DNA of 64,000 nucleotides from an uncultured Bacteroidota bacterium (GTDB lineage Bacteria > Bacteroidota > Bacteroidia > Bacteroidales > VadinHA17), in NCBI GenBank assembly GCA_903824785.1, contig CAIJYD010000081.1:1-64000 (forward strand), read 5' to 3'. A program made the translations under genes and the position numbers. The notes beneath the pieces were generated by a model. That model was not told the origin of the DNA. It worked only from the letters and a program-made list of their open reading frames with translations, and did not search any database. Of this stretch, positions 1-9,312 are shown piece by piece. Positions within the stretch are counted from its first letter, which is position 1; every line of letters begins with the position of its first letter.

Positions 1-397
1 AGTTGGGGAAACTTCCATTTAACTCTGTTTTGACGATTCTACGTATTATGGTTTGAAACCATAGCCGTTTTGGAGGGTCAACATCACTGAAATATCCAAC
101 ATGCAGGATAATGATACCCACAAAAGTGAAAAATTATGCCTAATTTAAAGTTTATGAATTAATCAGGTTAGTAATATTTCAATTATGGTTTCTAAAAAAA
201 GTATCAATAGGCAAATTGTCAACGTTTTCTCATAAGTCAAATTCTAAAACACAATTAGACAAAAAAAATGTATTTTTGAGGATATAAGATAAATAAAAAA
301 GAAATTGAAATCTCAACAGCAGAAGTTATTGATTATTAAAATAAATACCTGAATGATTAGTAATTAATATGGTATTCTGGAAACACAACTTTGATTA
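1..397. other. Left-edge intergenic region
   Basis: No convincing gene is visible. Frame 3 is open from the edge for only 17 codons before a stop near base 56, which could be the tail of a gene entering from the left or chance. The stretch holds a 17-bp perfect palindrome (47-63) and an AT-rich leader before the peptidase gene. A TATTTTTG box at 271-278 fits the Bacteroidota -7 consensus TAnnTTTG, but no TTTG lies 19-21 bases upstream of it. Confidence 0.5.
47..63. promoter_or_regulatory. 17-bp palindrome containing TTTGAAAC
   Basis: The sequence TATGGTTTGAAACCATA is a perfect inverted repeat with 8-base arms around a central G. It could be an operator half-site pair or a short hairpin. A related but shorter palindrome, AGTTTGAAACT, occurs at 57537-57547, and the core TTTGAAAC recurs in several other leader regions. 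No function is established from sequence alone. Confidence 0.35.
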
Positions 398-1174
398 ATG
401 AATGACATTGTAATTTTAAAGAGCTTTTTAGATTATCCTTTAGGAACTGGGGAAGGTATTCTTGAGCAGTTTGCATCACTGAAAGGAGCAATCCGACGGG
501 TTAATGAAAAAAACAGGCTGGAACAATTTGTTTTGGTTCCGGGGGAAAGAGATAACAGGGTACTTCTTGTAGCTCATGCCGACACATACTGGGATCAAAA
601 CTACAACAACGGCTCATTAACAATTTTTGACCAGAATAACAACCATGGAACCATCATGGATCACCAGATGGTTCATAATGGCGATATAATAAGTTCTGCC
701 ACCCCGGGATTTGGAATCGGGGCTGACGACAGAGCCGGTTGCGCAATACTATGGTTGCTGCAAAACCTGGGGCATTCATTACTTATAACAAATGGAGAAG
801 AGAAAGGAGGGGTAGGAAGTAACTGGCTTATGGATCATAATAAAGAGATTGCCCGGGAGATAAATAACCATCATCAGTTTGCTGTTCAGTTCGACAGACG
901 AAACAGCAAGGACTTCAAATGCTATACGGTTGGAACCAAAGAATTCAGCGATTATATTGAAAAAGAGACAGATTACACTGAACCTGATCCATTTAAGTAT
1001 ACAGATATTGTAACTCTATGCCAGAGAATTACAGGGGTAAACCTAAGCATCGGATATTACAATGAACACAACGAAAACGAAATTTTAGTATTAAGTGAAT
1101 GGAAGAATACACTTGATTTGTGCAGGGTATGGCTAAAAAAACCTTATCTGCCGGAATTCTTAAGGAACATCTGA
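398..1174 (+). CDS. M20/M28-like zinc peptidase, probable
   Basis: A 258-residue cytoplasmic protein without a signal peptide. The metal-site skeleton of M20/M28 co-catalytic zinc peptidases is visible: H-A-D in VLLVAHADTYWD, the bridging D in GIGADDRAGCA, the E-E pair in NGEEKGGVGS, a later D in QFDRR, and a C-terminal His in GYYNEHNENE. It is shorter than typical M20 enzymes (about 350-450 residues) and seems to lack the inserted dimerisation domain. It may be a stand-alone catalytic domain acting on small peptides. The substrate is unknown. It is convergent with the metallophosphoesterase gene downstream and is probably monocistronic. Confidence 0.6.
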   Translation: MNDIVILKSFLDYPLGTGEGILEQFASLKGAIRRVNEKNRLEQFVLVPGERDNRVLLVAHADTYWDQNYNNGSLTIFDQNNNHGTIMDHQMVHNGDIISSATPGFGIGADDRAGCAILWLLQNLGHSLLITNGEEKGGVGSNWLMDHNKEIAREINNHHQFAVQFDRRNSKDFKCYTVGTKEFSDYIEKETDYTEPDPFKYTDIVTLCQRITGVNLSIGYYNEHNENEILVLSEWKNTLDLCRVWLKKPYLPEFLRNI

Positions 1175-1288
1175 AATAAATCCTTTTCAAAATATTTCAA
1201 CTTCCGGCTTTACAACTCAAGTCACGGATACTGAATATTATGCTGCTTTTTAAATCCGTAATTAACAATCTATTAGGTTTATACTTAC

Positions 1289-2233
1289 TTATTTCCTTAC
1301 AAGAGTGATCAATGTTATCTCTGCCGGACAATTGAACCTTATAGGGATACCGCTTACACCAACACCCCTTGAGGTATAACCAGTCATTTTGCCGATTTTC
1401 CATTGACCATGATTGAATCGTTTCCCTTCAAACTGATGACTGATTAAGGGGAATCCATCTTTCAGACAAATCTGACCTCCGTGGGTATGACCACATAGAT
1501 ACAGGTCGTACTTATTTGCTGCGGCAGTTTTTGCCAGTTCTGTGGTGTGAACTAATGCTATTTTAAAATCATAACCTCTTGTTTCGAGGCAAAGCATTGC
1601 CTGTTCAGTATAGTAATTAAATGGATCATCAGTTCCTGTAATGAGAATCTTCTGCCCGTCTTTCTCAATTTCAACTGATTCATTTACCAGCAATTCAATT
1701 CCCACCTCCTTCTCATACTGCGCCATAAGATAGGTATCGTGGTTGCCTAAAACAGCGAAGGTGCCAAAGGGGGCCTGAATATATCTGGATAGAATTTTAA
1801 ATGGCTTCAGGATATGGGCGAAACTTCCGCTCAGATCTTTCCGGTAATCACCGGTAAGAAAACAAATATCGAACTCAAGCTTTTTTACCTGACTGTTAAT
1901 GATAGAGGCAAATCCGGGAATGTGATCAATATGCAGATCGGAAAGATGAAGTATCCTGAAACCATCAAAAGCGGCTGGCAGATCAGGATAATCAAGGGTT
2001 ATTTTATTGATTCTTATGGTTTTTGCATTACTGTAACCCTTACTGTAATAACCTGTAAATTTTAATAAAACCGCAAAAATATTAAGCAGGCGGACTAACA
2101 AATCCCACCGGCTTTTGCTCTTCTTTCCGTTCTTGTTGCGAAAAAATTCAATATTCTCCAATGCCGACCGGGTAGCTGCCCAGATCAGATGTTTTTCTTT
2201 TCTCCTCTCCTGATCATCAATAAAACTGTACAT
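1289..2233 (-). CDS. Calcineurin-like metallophosphoesterase (YkuE/YaeI type)
   Basis: A 314-residue protein with the full set of metallophosphoesterase motifs in order: LHLSDLHID, TGDYRKD, LGNHDTY, a later His in VHTTE, and GHTHGGQ. These supply the ligands of a two-metal centre. The arrangement fits the YkuE/YaeI branch, whose members hydrolyse phosphoesters, in some cases lipid-linked ones. The first 75 residues contain a moderately hydrophobic stretch (LLVRLLNIFAVLLKF) that may associate with the membrane. A -7-like box lies about 35 bases upstream of the start. The gene stands alone between a convergent peptidase gene and a distinct reductase gene. Confidence 0.85.
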   Translation of the reverse strand: MYSFIDDQERRKEKHLIWAATRSALENIEFFRNKNGKKSKSRWDLLVRLLNIFAVLLKFTGYYSKGYSNAKTIRINKITLDYPDLPAAFDGFRILHLSDLHIDHIPGFASIINSQVKKLEFDICFLTGDYRKDLSGSFAHILKPFKILSRYIQAPFGTFAVLGNHDTYLMAQYEKEVGIELLVNESVEIEKDGQKILITGTDDPFNYYTEQAMLCLETRGYDFKIALVHTTELAKTAAANKYDLYLCGHTHGGQICLKDGFPLISHQFEGKRFNHGQWKIGKMTGYTSRGVGVSGIPIRFNCPAEITLITLVRK

Positions 2234-2268
2234 ACTATACCAGATCTGTAAACCATTGAATTATTGTA

Positions 2269-2276
2269 CAAAAATA
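2269..2276 (-). promoter_or_regulatory. Candidate -7 box for the metallophosphoesterase gene
   Basis: On the minus strand the bases read TATTTTTG, matching the Bacteroidota -7 consensus TAnnTTTG, about 35 bases before the start codon. No TTTG is found at the -33 spacing. A GTTTCAAAAAA element lies further upstream at 2311-2321. Confidence 0.35.
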
Positions 2277-2468
2277 TAGTTTAATATGCAATGCTATGAT
2301 ATTAATTCTCTTTTTTGAAACCTTAAATAAAGATTCCATCCCGGCGGAGGTACTTATAAATGGCTGACCGACTTAATTTAACCGTTTTGATAATTTTCAA
2401 TTCTTCTGATAAATACCAATACCAATAATCTCACACCACTCAGTAACTTAAAAAGCGATTTAAGGAAT

Positions 2469-3449
2469 TCAGAAAACCGGATATTCCGGAACAAACGATC
2501 TCAGAACATCCTCAGGAATTGGCCCTGAATCTGAACCGGCAACATTCTCCTGAACCTGAAGTGAGGTCTTTGCCCCGGGAATAGCGGTCTGACAGGCAGG
2601 ATGTGATATACAAAACCTCAGACTAACCTGTGCCATACTCTGATCGTCAAAATGATCAAATAATGGTTTGTACTTTTCAAGTTCCTTAAAATAGCTTTCA
2701 AGCTTATCTGCTGAGAGATTCATTCTTCGATGATCATCCTCCCCGAAAACAGTCTGAGAATTAAATTTCCCGGTTAACAGGCCAAAAAGTAGCGGGATCC
2801 TGACAATAACACCAATCCCGTATTTTATTGCCTTCGGAAATAAAATTTTCTCAGCTTCTCTTTCCAGTAAATTGTATCGCACCTGAATGCAATCAAGAGT
2901 ATCGTAATGTAAATCCAGAAGATGTGCCTGTTCGCTCTCTTTGAATGATTGTATGCTTAACCCTGCATGTTTAATTTTACCCTCTCTTTTGAGCTTATCC
3001 AGAGCTAACCATGGTTCATCTTTCTCAAGCTCATCCAGATCCGGACTATGTAACTGAAGAATATCCAGTGCCTCCAGATTCAGTCGCTTTAAACTTTGTT
3101 CAACAGCGAAGGTGAGATACTCTTTTTTATAGTTTGGCTTGATGGAGCCATATCCTTTATTATCGGTGGCCGAGGCATTATAGAAATCACTTCCCGCTTT
3201 TGTAGCAATAATAACATTCGCCTTGCCCCTCTCTTTAATGACTTTGGAAATCAATTCTTCCGAATGTCCAAATCCATAAACATCAGCCGTATCAATAAAA
3301 GTAACACCGAGCTCCAGTGCTTCTTTTAATGCTTTTACAGATACATTGTCATCTGTCTTTCCCCAGTTCATTCCACTGATACCCCAGGCACCAAAACCAA
3401 TAGTGGATACTACCGGTCCTTTCCTTCCTAATTGCTTATATGTCATCAT
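2469..3449 (-). CDS. Aldo/keto reductase
   Basis: A 326-residue NADPH-dependent oxidoreductase of the AKR superfamily with a TIM-barrel fold. The catalytic tetrad can be read as D and Y in DTADVYGFGHSEE, K in IIATKAGSD, and H in LDILQLHSPD. The N-terminal GFGAWGISG and the C-terminal AIPGAKTSLQVQENV (cofactor-binding region) are typical of the family. Length is normal. There is no signal peptide, so it acts in the cytoplasm on an unknown carbonyl or sugar substrate. A 160-base gap separates it from the amidase gene upstream. The first of two adjacent Met codons was used as start. Confidence 0.9.
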   Translation of the reverse strand: MMTYKQLGRKGPVVSTIGFGAWGISGMNWGKTDDNVSVKALKEALELGVTFIDTADVYGFGHSEELISKVIKERGKANVIIATKAGSDFYNASATDNKGYGSIKPNYKKEYLTFAVEQSLKRLNLEALDILQLHSPDLDELEKDEPWLALDKLKREGKIKHAGLSIQSFKESEQAHLLDLHYDTLDCIQVRYNLLEREAEKILFPKAIKYGIGVIVRIPLLFGLLTGKFNSQTVFGEDDHRRMNLSADKLESYFKELEKYKPLFDHFDDQSMAQVSLRFCISHPACQTAIPGAKTSLQVQENVAGSDSGPIPEDVLRSFVPEYPVF

Positions 3450-3609
3450 AATTCCGTAATATATATTTTTAAAACTTCCTGCCGCAGAACCCCGAAAAAT
3501 CAGAATAGAAATATACCGGCAACCTTCAAAGATAAAGAACCCGGACCGAAACCTGCCAGGTTACCTGGAATTATCACCAAATTGAGTATTTCAGTTTCCC
3601 GTGATACTC

Positions 3610-4413
3610 TTAATCAAATACCTGTCCGTGGGTACCCGGTTTAAGAATATCATCCAGTTCATTACGTATTGCTTTTAAAAAACGATCGCCCGGATCAGAT
3701 TTTTCAGTTCTGTATCCCGGATCAGTTTCATAAAAATATTTATAACCCGGATGCGAAGGTTCCTCAAGCTGCCTATACTCCTGATGACCAATAAGTATCT
3801 CAATATCAGGATATTTATTTTTTAAATATCTGATCAGCGCCACATTTGATTTTACCTGAGCAAGTGTCAGTTCCCCGTTTTTTTGTGGTTTTCCGCGAAG
3901 TCCTGATCCGGTAATATCCTTCATCCCAACATTTTCGAATCCTATGGCACAATGATTGAGCCCAATGCAATGCCGTGCAAAATAATTATCAGGCATAGTC
4001 TGATATACTGTTCCGTCCTGGTCCACAATAAACTGCACTCCTACGTTTGCTTTTCCAGAGGTACTGAGATTGGGGCGGTTAGTCAGAGTATCCGGGGTAA
4101 ATACCTTAAATGTCCCTTCCAGCGTAGGTATTGCTGTAAAATGCAATACGATAACCTTAGGTTTCATCTCCAGTCCCGGCCATTCAGAAGAACCGGTCGA
4201 TTTCTTATAGTAATCACCATAATGAGCTTCTGCATAATCCTTGAGTAGCTGAGTTCGTTCAGGAGTAAATCCGATTGTAAATGAATGATCGATCTTCGCA
4301 GGATCAAGAGGGAGAGTTTTTTGTCTGGCACATGATGTCCCTATCAGACACATTCCAATAAAAATAAGCATTACACTTATAATCGATATATTTCTTTTCT
4401 CCGGATTATTCAT
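3610..4413 (-). CDS. N-acetylmuramoyl-L-alanine amidase (Amidase_2), lipoprotein
   Basis: A 267-residue protein with a lipobox ending at C28 (LIGTSC), so it is probably anchored in an outer or inner membrane facing the periplasm. The Amidase_2 (AmpD/AmiD) zinc site is visible as H91 (VIVLHFTA), H210 (LIGHQEY) and D240 (SDPGDRF); GFENVG supplies the usual Glu region. AmiD-type enzymes cleave the amide bond between MurNAc and the stem peptide during peptidoglycan turnover. The spacing between H210 and the DPG motif is longer than in AmpD because of an insertion around residues 214-238. It sits just downstream of the DUF5009-like acyltransferase gene. Confidence 0.85.
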   Translation of the reverse strand: MNNPEKRNISIISVMLIFIGMCLIGTSCARQKTLPLDPAKIDHSFTIGFTPERTQLLKDYAEAHYGDYYKKSTGSSEWPGLEMKPKVIVLHFTAIPTLEGTFKVFTPDTLTNRPNLSTSGKANVGVQFIVDQDGTVYQTMPDNYFARHCIGLNHCAIGFENVGMKDITGSGLRGKPQKNGELTLAQVKSNVALIRYLKNKYPDIEILIGHQEYRQLEEPSHPGYKYFYETDPGYRTEKSDPGDRFLKAIRNELDDILKPGTHGQVFD

Positions 4414-4463
4414 TGTCTTATCTCCTTACCAAACAGTATATTATTAAAACAGAATTCATAACA

Positions 4464-5594
4464 TTAAACCTTAATGAAAATACTCTTCCTGTACATGAAA
4501 TAAAGTAATAACCATTCACCTCCGATAACTCCTAAAAAACTGAACACATCTCCAAAATTCCCGGCAGGTTTAATGATCCAGCCAAGAAAAAAACCGGTAA
4601 TGGTTCCCACCGGGACAATCCTTGATAAAAGGTAAATGAAAATAGAATTCATACCAATAACCCTGAAAAAGAATGACCATTTCTGAACGCGCCAGACATC
4701 AATAACCAGATAAAAGAGAGCGAACAATATGAAACTTATCCCTCCTGCAAGGAAGTTATATGTTGTTGTCCAGCAAACTTTTATAATCGGATAAAAAGGT
4801 GAAAGTAAAACTCCTGTCATAATTAATACTAATCCGATACCTGCAAGTATTCCTGTTTTGCGATACTCTGTAAGTGAAGCATCCTGAAGTATTCTTCCGG
4901 CTATTGTTCCCATAAGAGTAATACCAACTGCGGAAACAATGCTTAATAATCCCAGAGCATCGTATAATCCATTACCATAAGCCAGTCTGCCAGGTAAAAA
5001 CATGCGATCAAGGTATCCGTTCATGCAACCCCCCGGGGTAAATACTCCGGCACCAATTCCGGGTACCGGGACAAAAAGCTGAAGAATTGAGACACCCAGA
5101 AGGATACCTGCCAGCCAGTAGAGACTCGCTTTAAATGTTTTGGAATAGATTATTATTGCTGATGTGATAAAATAGGCAATTCCAATCTGCCCGAGTACAC
5201 TGGCATAACGGGCATTTTCAAAACCATCGTGAAATACACCGTTGTACAGAATGCCCAGCAAAACCAGAATACCCATCCGTTTCATGGCTTTTAGCAGCAG
5301 GCTTTTTTTTGAGGTATCTCCTGATAATTTAGCCCTAACTGATAACGGGATGGCTATCCCGGCAATGAACATGAATAATGGAAAAATCAGATCAAAAAAA
5401 TGAAACCCTTCCCATGGAACATGACTCATTTGCAAGGAAAGAGAGTTAAGCCAGCCTGCACCGGTCAATTTTGCCAGTGAGGTAATCAACCCCCCTCCTC
5501 CTATTATCCATAACATATCGAACCCGCGAAGTGCATCGAGAGATAATAACCTGCCTTTCCCGGAGACAGGGACTGTTTTTTCTGAATTATTCAT
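4464..5594 (-). CDS. HGSNAT-like membrane acyltransferase (DUF5009 type)
   Basis: A 376-residue polytopic membrane protein with about ten hydrophobic segments. The opening SLDALRGFDMLWIIGGG and the motif WEGFHFFDLIFPLFMFIAG are hallmarks of the heparan-alpha-glucosaminide N-acetyltransferase-like family; the His in the second motif corresponds to the proposed acetyl-accepting His of human HGSNAT. Members move an acyl group across the membrane onto sugars. The acceptor here is unknown, but amino sugar is reasonable given the GH20 enzyme and the amidase in the window. The gene is followed by the amidase gene at a 50-base spacing and may be co-transcribed with it. Confidence 0.8.
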   Translation of the reverse strand: MNNSEKTVPVSGKGRLLSLDALRGFDMLWIIGGGGLITSLAKLTGAGWLNSLSLQMSHVPWEGFHFFDLIFPLFMFIAGIAIPLSVRAKLSGDTSKKSLLLKAMKRMGILVLLGILYNGVFHDGFENARYASVLGQIGIAYFITSAIIIYSKTFKASLYWLAGILLGVSILQLFVPVPGIGAGVFTPGGCMNGYLDRMFLPGRLAYGNGLYDALGLLSIVSAVGITLMGTIAGRILQDASLTEYRKTGILAGIGLVLIMTGVLLSPFYPIIKVCWTTTYNFLAGGISFILFALFYLVIDVWRVQKWSFFFRVIGMNSIFIYLLSRIVPVGTITGFFLGWIIKPAGNFGDVFSFLGVIGGEWLLLYFMYRKSIFIKV

Positions 5595-5661
5595 ACTAAT
5601 TAATGTTTATATATATCTGATAATCAATATGTTAATAAATTACATATCTGTCTGAATATCA

Positions 5662-6426
5662 TTACTTTATCTCAGGAGCGGTCTGCTCTGGTGAAGTAAC
5701 ACCTGACGGTAACTCCTCAATCACGATATTGCGAAAATGAATCTCCCCTCCCTCCGACTCAAGGCATATGTATCCCTTCTTCTGAGTTGCCTTTGCAACG
5801 CCATTTACAAATTTGCCATTTACGGAGAGTTTAACCACGCCATCTACACAAACAACATCATAGGTATTCCATTCTCCCTTTCCCTTGCAGCGGTTTTCAA
5901 CAGATTTACTCCGGGTACCTCTTGGATTGTCGGGAAGGGTTACAACTCCGCCAACACCAAAAAGCTCACCATGAACATAGGCTATAGGAGGTGTTACTCC
6001 ATCTCTTTTATTAAGATTAACCCAGTCGAGTTCAAGCATCTGTACTTCCACTCCATCAGGAAGCCTGGCATTTTCAGGCGGTCTGGCATTACTCCAGACA
6101 AATACTCCCGAATTTCCACCAGCTTCAATATGTTTCCATTCGATATGAAGAATAAAGTTCTCATATTGCAATTCCGATCTCATTACCCCGATCGGTTGTC
6201 CCGAGCAGATAAGAATCTCCTTTTTGATGTGCCATGTCTCAGGGGAAGTATTAACATTTACCCATAAAAGCGGTTTATCCTTTTCTCTGGTTTTTGAAAT
6301 AGCCTTTTCGAGGCTTACCGCTTTACCAAACATTATTTCAGGATCCTGTCCGGAAGCATACTTTTCGCCACCGGCAAATAAAATAATACATAATGTTGTG
6401 ACAGCTGTTTTATTAAATGTTCTCAT
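5662..6426 (-). CDS. DUF1080 (3-keto-disaccharide hydrolase-like) secreted protein
   Basis: A 254-residue protein with an N-terminal signal segment ([18 protein letters not shown]). The concanavalin-like DUF1080 fold is recognisable from [36 protein letters not shown] and the terminal [21 protein letters not shown]. Family members are secreted carbohydrate-active proteins, and some are 3-keto-glycoside hydrolases or lyases. The usual N-terminal FNGKDLSGW-like motif is replaced by a divergent segment around residues 35-75. It probably begins a unit with the acyltransferase and amidase genes downstream (67- and 50-base gaps). A GTTTCAAAAAG element lies about 80 bases upstream. Confidence 0.8.
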   Translation of the reverse strand: MRTFNKTAVTTLCIILFAGGEKYASGQDPEIMFGKAVSLEKAISKTREKDKPLLWVNVNTSPETWHIKKEILICSGQPIGVMRSELQYENFILHIEWKHIEAGGNSGVFVWSNARPPENARLPDGVEVQMLELDWVNLNKRDGVTPPIAYVHGELFGVGGVVTLPDNPRGTRSKSVENRCKGKGEWNTYDVVCVDGVVKLSVNGKFVNGVAKATQKKGYICLESEGGEIHFRNIVIEELPSGVTSPEQTAPEIK

Positions 6427-6742
6427 AGGTTCTATTATTAATTATTGGCGTAAGAATCTGATTATGCTATTTTTATTCAAGTCTTGAAACGGGTATTTAT
6501 CTTTTTGAAACTGTTCTTTTCAGAAGGATGAAACGCAATAAAGCAAAAACCCTAATTTATCACTTATTATGGATAATCACACTCAGGCCTGTTTAAATTA
6601 TCAGGACTCCACGAATCAAGAAAAGCAGGATGGATTTTTCAACCGGGAAAATTTATTTCAATTATCAGATCTATATCGAAATTAAAAATGACTAGAATCA
6701 GCGATTAATTGCTATTTTTATTCCACACTAATTTATACCTCC
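6427..6742. other. Divergent intergenic region
   Basis: This AT-rich gap separates the divergent DUF1080 and DoxX-fusion genes. It contains CTTGAAAC at 6483-6490 and TTTGAAAC at 6504-6511. The second lies in CTTTTTGAAACTGTT, nearly identical to CTTTTTGAAACAGTT in the TonB receptor leader. No TAnnTTTG box or gene was found. Confidence 0.5.
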
Positions 6743-8317
6743 ATGGCAACAGAATCAAACCAGGTACTAAAAGGGACAAAGCTCATTGCACTTACATTAC
6801 TCAGGGTTGCCATCGGCTGGCATTTTTTATTTGAAGGACTCTCCAAACTCTTCACGCCCGCCTGGAGTTCTGCTGACTATCTTCTCCTTTCAAACTGGAT
6901 TTTTGCCGGCTTCTTTCACTGGATTGCCAACAGTACGGGTTTACTTATCATTGCTGATTTCATTGTAACATGGGGATTGATCCTGATAGGGCTTTCTCTG
7001 TTTGCAGGATTATTCGACCGGATAGCCGCCATTGCAGGGATGATATTGCTGACTATGTTCTGGATGGCTAACCCTCCGTTGACAGGGCTGGATTTTGGGA
7101 TCCCGCATGAAGGGAATTACCTGCTTGTTGATAAAAATATGGTTGAATTTTTTGGTCTGCTTATCCTGTCACTTATCCCTACCGGGAAATATCTCGGGTT
7201 GGCCCATTTCTGCAGAAAAAACCGAAAACCTGATGATTCCCGGAGTGTAGCACACGATACAAACCAAAGTTCAAAACATGATCTACCTGTTGAAAATAAA
7301 TCGCTTGACCGCAGAACGCTGATAAGAGGTCTTTCAACCCTTCCATTTCTTGGAATTTTCGGCTATGCGCTTTTCAAGCAGAAGCAATGGGAAAGTTACG
7401 AAGAAAAAAACCTTGTTGATGCAGCTACCGGGGCAAGTGCCAAGACCATGAATATGGCAAGCCTGAAAGAGCTCAAGGGGCCGGTACCACATGCAAAAAT
7501 AAAAGAGATCCCATTCAGCAGGCTGATACTTGGCGGAAACCTGCTCTCGGGCTGGGCTCATTCGCGCGATCTGATCTATGTTTCCCAGCTGGTTAAAGCG
7601 TATCACCAGAAGGAGAAGATCTTCGCCACGCTGCTGCTTGCTGAAAAATGCGGCATCAACACTCTGCTTACCAATCCGATTCTATGTTCTCTCATTGATG
7701 AATACTGGAAACGGGGCATCGGCAGGATCCAGTTTATTTCCGATTGTTCAGGATTGAATTACAACGACAAAGGGGCTTATCCCATGGCATTCAATGATTA
7801 TCTCGACAAGGTGAAAAAAGCAATAGATACAGGTGCGGTAGCCTGTTATATCCAGGGCGAAACTGCCGACTATTATATGGGCAACGGGAAGCCGGATGTC
7901 ATCGCAAAAGTGCTTGACTTTATAAAACAGAACGGACTGCTTACAGGCATAGGGGCTCATAAGATTGAGACTATAAAAGCTTGCGTCGACAGTGGGTTTA
8001 CTCCCGATTTCTGGATGAAGACCCTTCACCATCATAATTACTGGTCGGCAAAGAACCCGGAATGGCACGATAATATATTCGATTATAATACTGAGGAGAC
8101 AATAGCCTACATGAAAACGCTGCCGCAGCCTTTTATAGCTTTTAAGGTTATGGCCGCGGGGGCAATACTTCCAAAGGATGGATTCCGTTTTGCCTTTGAA
8201 AACGGAGCCGATTTTGTCTGTGCCGGAATGTACGACTTTCAGATGGTTGAAGATGTGAATATTGCCTGTGATATTTTAAAAGGCGATATCCAACGCGAAC
8301 GCCCGTGGCGATCATAA
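6743..8317 (+). CDS. DoxX membrane domain fused to a second membrane anchor and a C-terminal barrel-like domain
   Basis: A 524-residue protein in three parts. Residues 1-150 form a DoxX-type four-helix membrane domain (VAIGWHFLFEGLSKL, WGLILIGLSLFAGLFDR, NYLLVDKNMVEFFGLL). A polar linker follows to about 190. Next is an R-R-containing hydrophobic segment, RRTLIRGLSTLPFLGIFGYA, resembling a Tat signal or single membrane anchor. Residues about 240-524 are soluble and look like a TIM barrel distantly resembling aldo/keto reductases (FSRLILGGNLLSGWAHSRD, TGIGAHKIETIKACVDSG, FIAFKVMAAGAILPKDGFRFA). I see no classical AKR tetrad. The C-terminal part may act on a substrate in the periplasm with DoxX supplying electrons or anchoring; this is inference. 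The gene stands alone. Confidence 0.65.
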   Translation: MATESNQVLKGTKLIALTLLRVAIGWHFLFEGLSKLFTPAWSSADYLLLSNWIFAGFFHWIANSTGLLIIADFIVTWGLILIGLSLFAGLFDRIAAIAGMILLTMFWMANPPLTGLDFGIPHEGNYLLVDKNMVEFFGLLILSLIPTGKYLGLAHFCRKNRKPDDSRSVAHDTNQSSKHDLPVENKSLDRRTLIRGLSTLPFLGIFGYALFKQKQWESYEEKNLVDAATGASAKTMNMASLKELKGPVPHAKIKEIPFSRLILGGNLLSGWAHSRDLIYVSQLVKAYHQKEKIFATLLLAEKCGINTLLTNPILCSLIDEYWKRGIGRIQFISDCSGLNYNDKGAYPMAFNDYLDKVKKAIDTGAVACYIQGETADYYMGNGKPDVIAKVLDFIKQNGLLTGIGAHKIETIKACVDSGFTPDFWMKTLHHHNYWSAKNPEWHDNIFDYNTEETIAYMKTLPQPFIAFKVMAAGAILPKDGFRFAFENGADFVCAGMYDFQMVEDVNIACDILKGDIQRERPWRS

Positions 8318-8433
8318 TATTAAGTATCTAAAGACAATTGTTATCCATGTTCTGAGGTGACAGGCTAAAGGCTAAAGGATACAGTCAGCACTTCTGAGCC
8401 CTGAGCACTCCGTACTGCGCCCTGGCATTCTGA

Positions 8434-9252
8434 TCACTTTACAACTGACGTAAAGGATGTCCCGGAGCAGGCTCTGAAGTAGCCCAGAACAGACGAACCA
8501 AAATTAGAAACCGGATTATATGGTGTTGAGGAGCCACCCATACCGGCATCCAATATATCATTAAGCTGATTGTAATATGCATAAGTGTTTCTGTCAATAG
8601 AATACACCTTTACTGTAACCCTGTCGCCTGCCTCGAAATTCATCCATCTTGGAGAAAAAGTAATTGTATCTCCGCTGGCAAAGAAACTATCCCTTATCAA
8701 AGTGTAACCGTTGTCGCCGGGCTTGCCGTTATTATAAAATTCTATATTGTAAAAATTCTCAGCCATGGGATCGTCACTGAATTTCATGTCAATGGTATAT
8801 GATTTCATCGATCCGCCGGGATGCTGAAATACCGATTCCTTATAACTTACTGAATATAACCGCGGCGCCGGAAACAGCTTTGAACTTGCCGCATAACTGA
8901 AATTCTCTCCGGCAATCTGCATAATGTAACTCCTGAAAGGCTTTCCTTTTATAGATACTCCTCTGTAAAGACCATTGCCCTTATAATCAAGTATTTCCGA
9001 TTCGCCTTTTTCATCCGTCAGGGTAACTGTTGCATTTTCGATATACCCCGGTTCTCCTGTATTGAAATAGTCTGTTGTGCCGGTAAGCCTGATCCAGCCA
9101 ACTGAATCCTGTTCAATTATTCCATCTGCAACCAATTCCGGACCGGCACTATGCAGATCAATTTTTATTACTTCTTCGCATGAGACAAAAACTGATAACC
9201 CTGCAAAAAACAGATATTTTATCCACGGAATATTTTTCCCAAACAAGCTCAT
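8434..9252 (-). CDS. DUF4249 lipoprotein, partner of the TonB receptor
   Basis: A predicted surface lipoprotein of about 272 residues. The start at 9252 is chosen because it gives a compact lipoprotein signal (MSLFGKNIPW... ending SVFVSC). A longer in-frame ORF from 9309, only 3 bases after the receptor stop, would permit translational coupling. The CEEVIKIDL opening, the Ig-like segment ENATVTLTDEKGE with YKGNGLYRG, and the C-terminal VLGYFRACS are typical of DUF4249. Such proteins are encoded beside TonB-dependent receptors in Bacteroidota and probably help capture ligand at the outer membrane, in a role comparable to but unrelated to SusD. The ligand is unknown. Confidence 0.8.
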   Translation of the reverse strand: MSLFGKNIPWIKYLFFAGLSVFVSCEEVIKIDLHSAGPELVADGIIEQDSVGWIRLTGTTDYFNTGEPGYIENATVTLTDEKGESEILDYKGNGLYRGVSIKGKPFRSYIMQIAGENFSYAASSKLFPAPRLYSVSYKESVFQHPGGSMKSYTIDMKFSDDPMAENFYNIEFYNNGKPGDNGYTLIRDSFFASGDTITFSPRWMNFEAGDRVTVKVYSIDRNTYAYYNQLNDILDAGMGGSSTPYNPVSNFGSSVLGYFRACSGTSFTSVVK

Positions 9253-9312
9253 ATTATAAATACCATTAATGCGGTGCTGCTTTTGTTTATAGTTTCCTAA
9301 ACTCTCCATTCA

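Noticed and set aside
1..56. Possible C-terminal end of a gene entering from the left in frame 3
   Set aside because: Only 17 codons are visible, with no recognisable motif; the frame could be open by chance.
5737..6267. Plus-strand ORF of 176 residues
   Set aside because: It is antisense to the DUF1080 gene, which has a signal peptide and family motifs. The plus-strand translation has no such features.
8351..8420. Short direct repeat GGCTAAA (two units) and G/C-rich repeats between convergent genes
   Set aside because: Only two units and no clear stem; similar short repeats are expected by chance.
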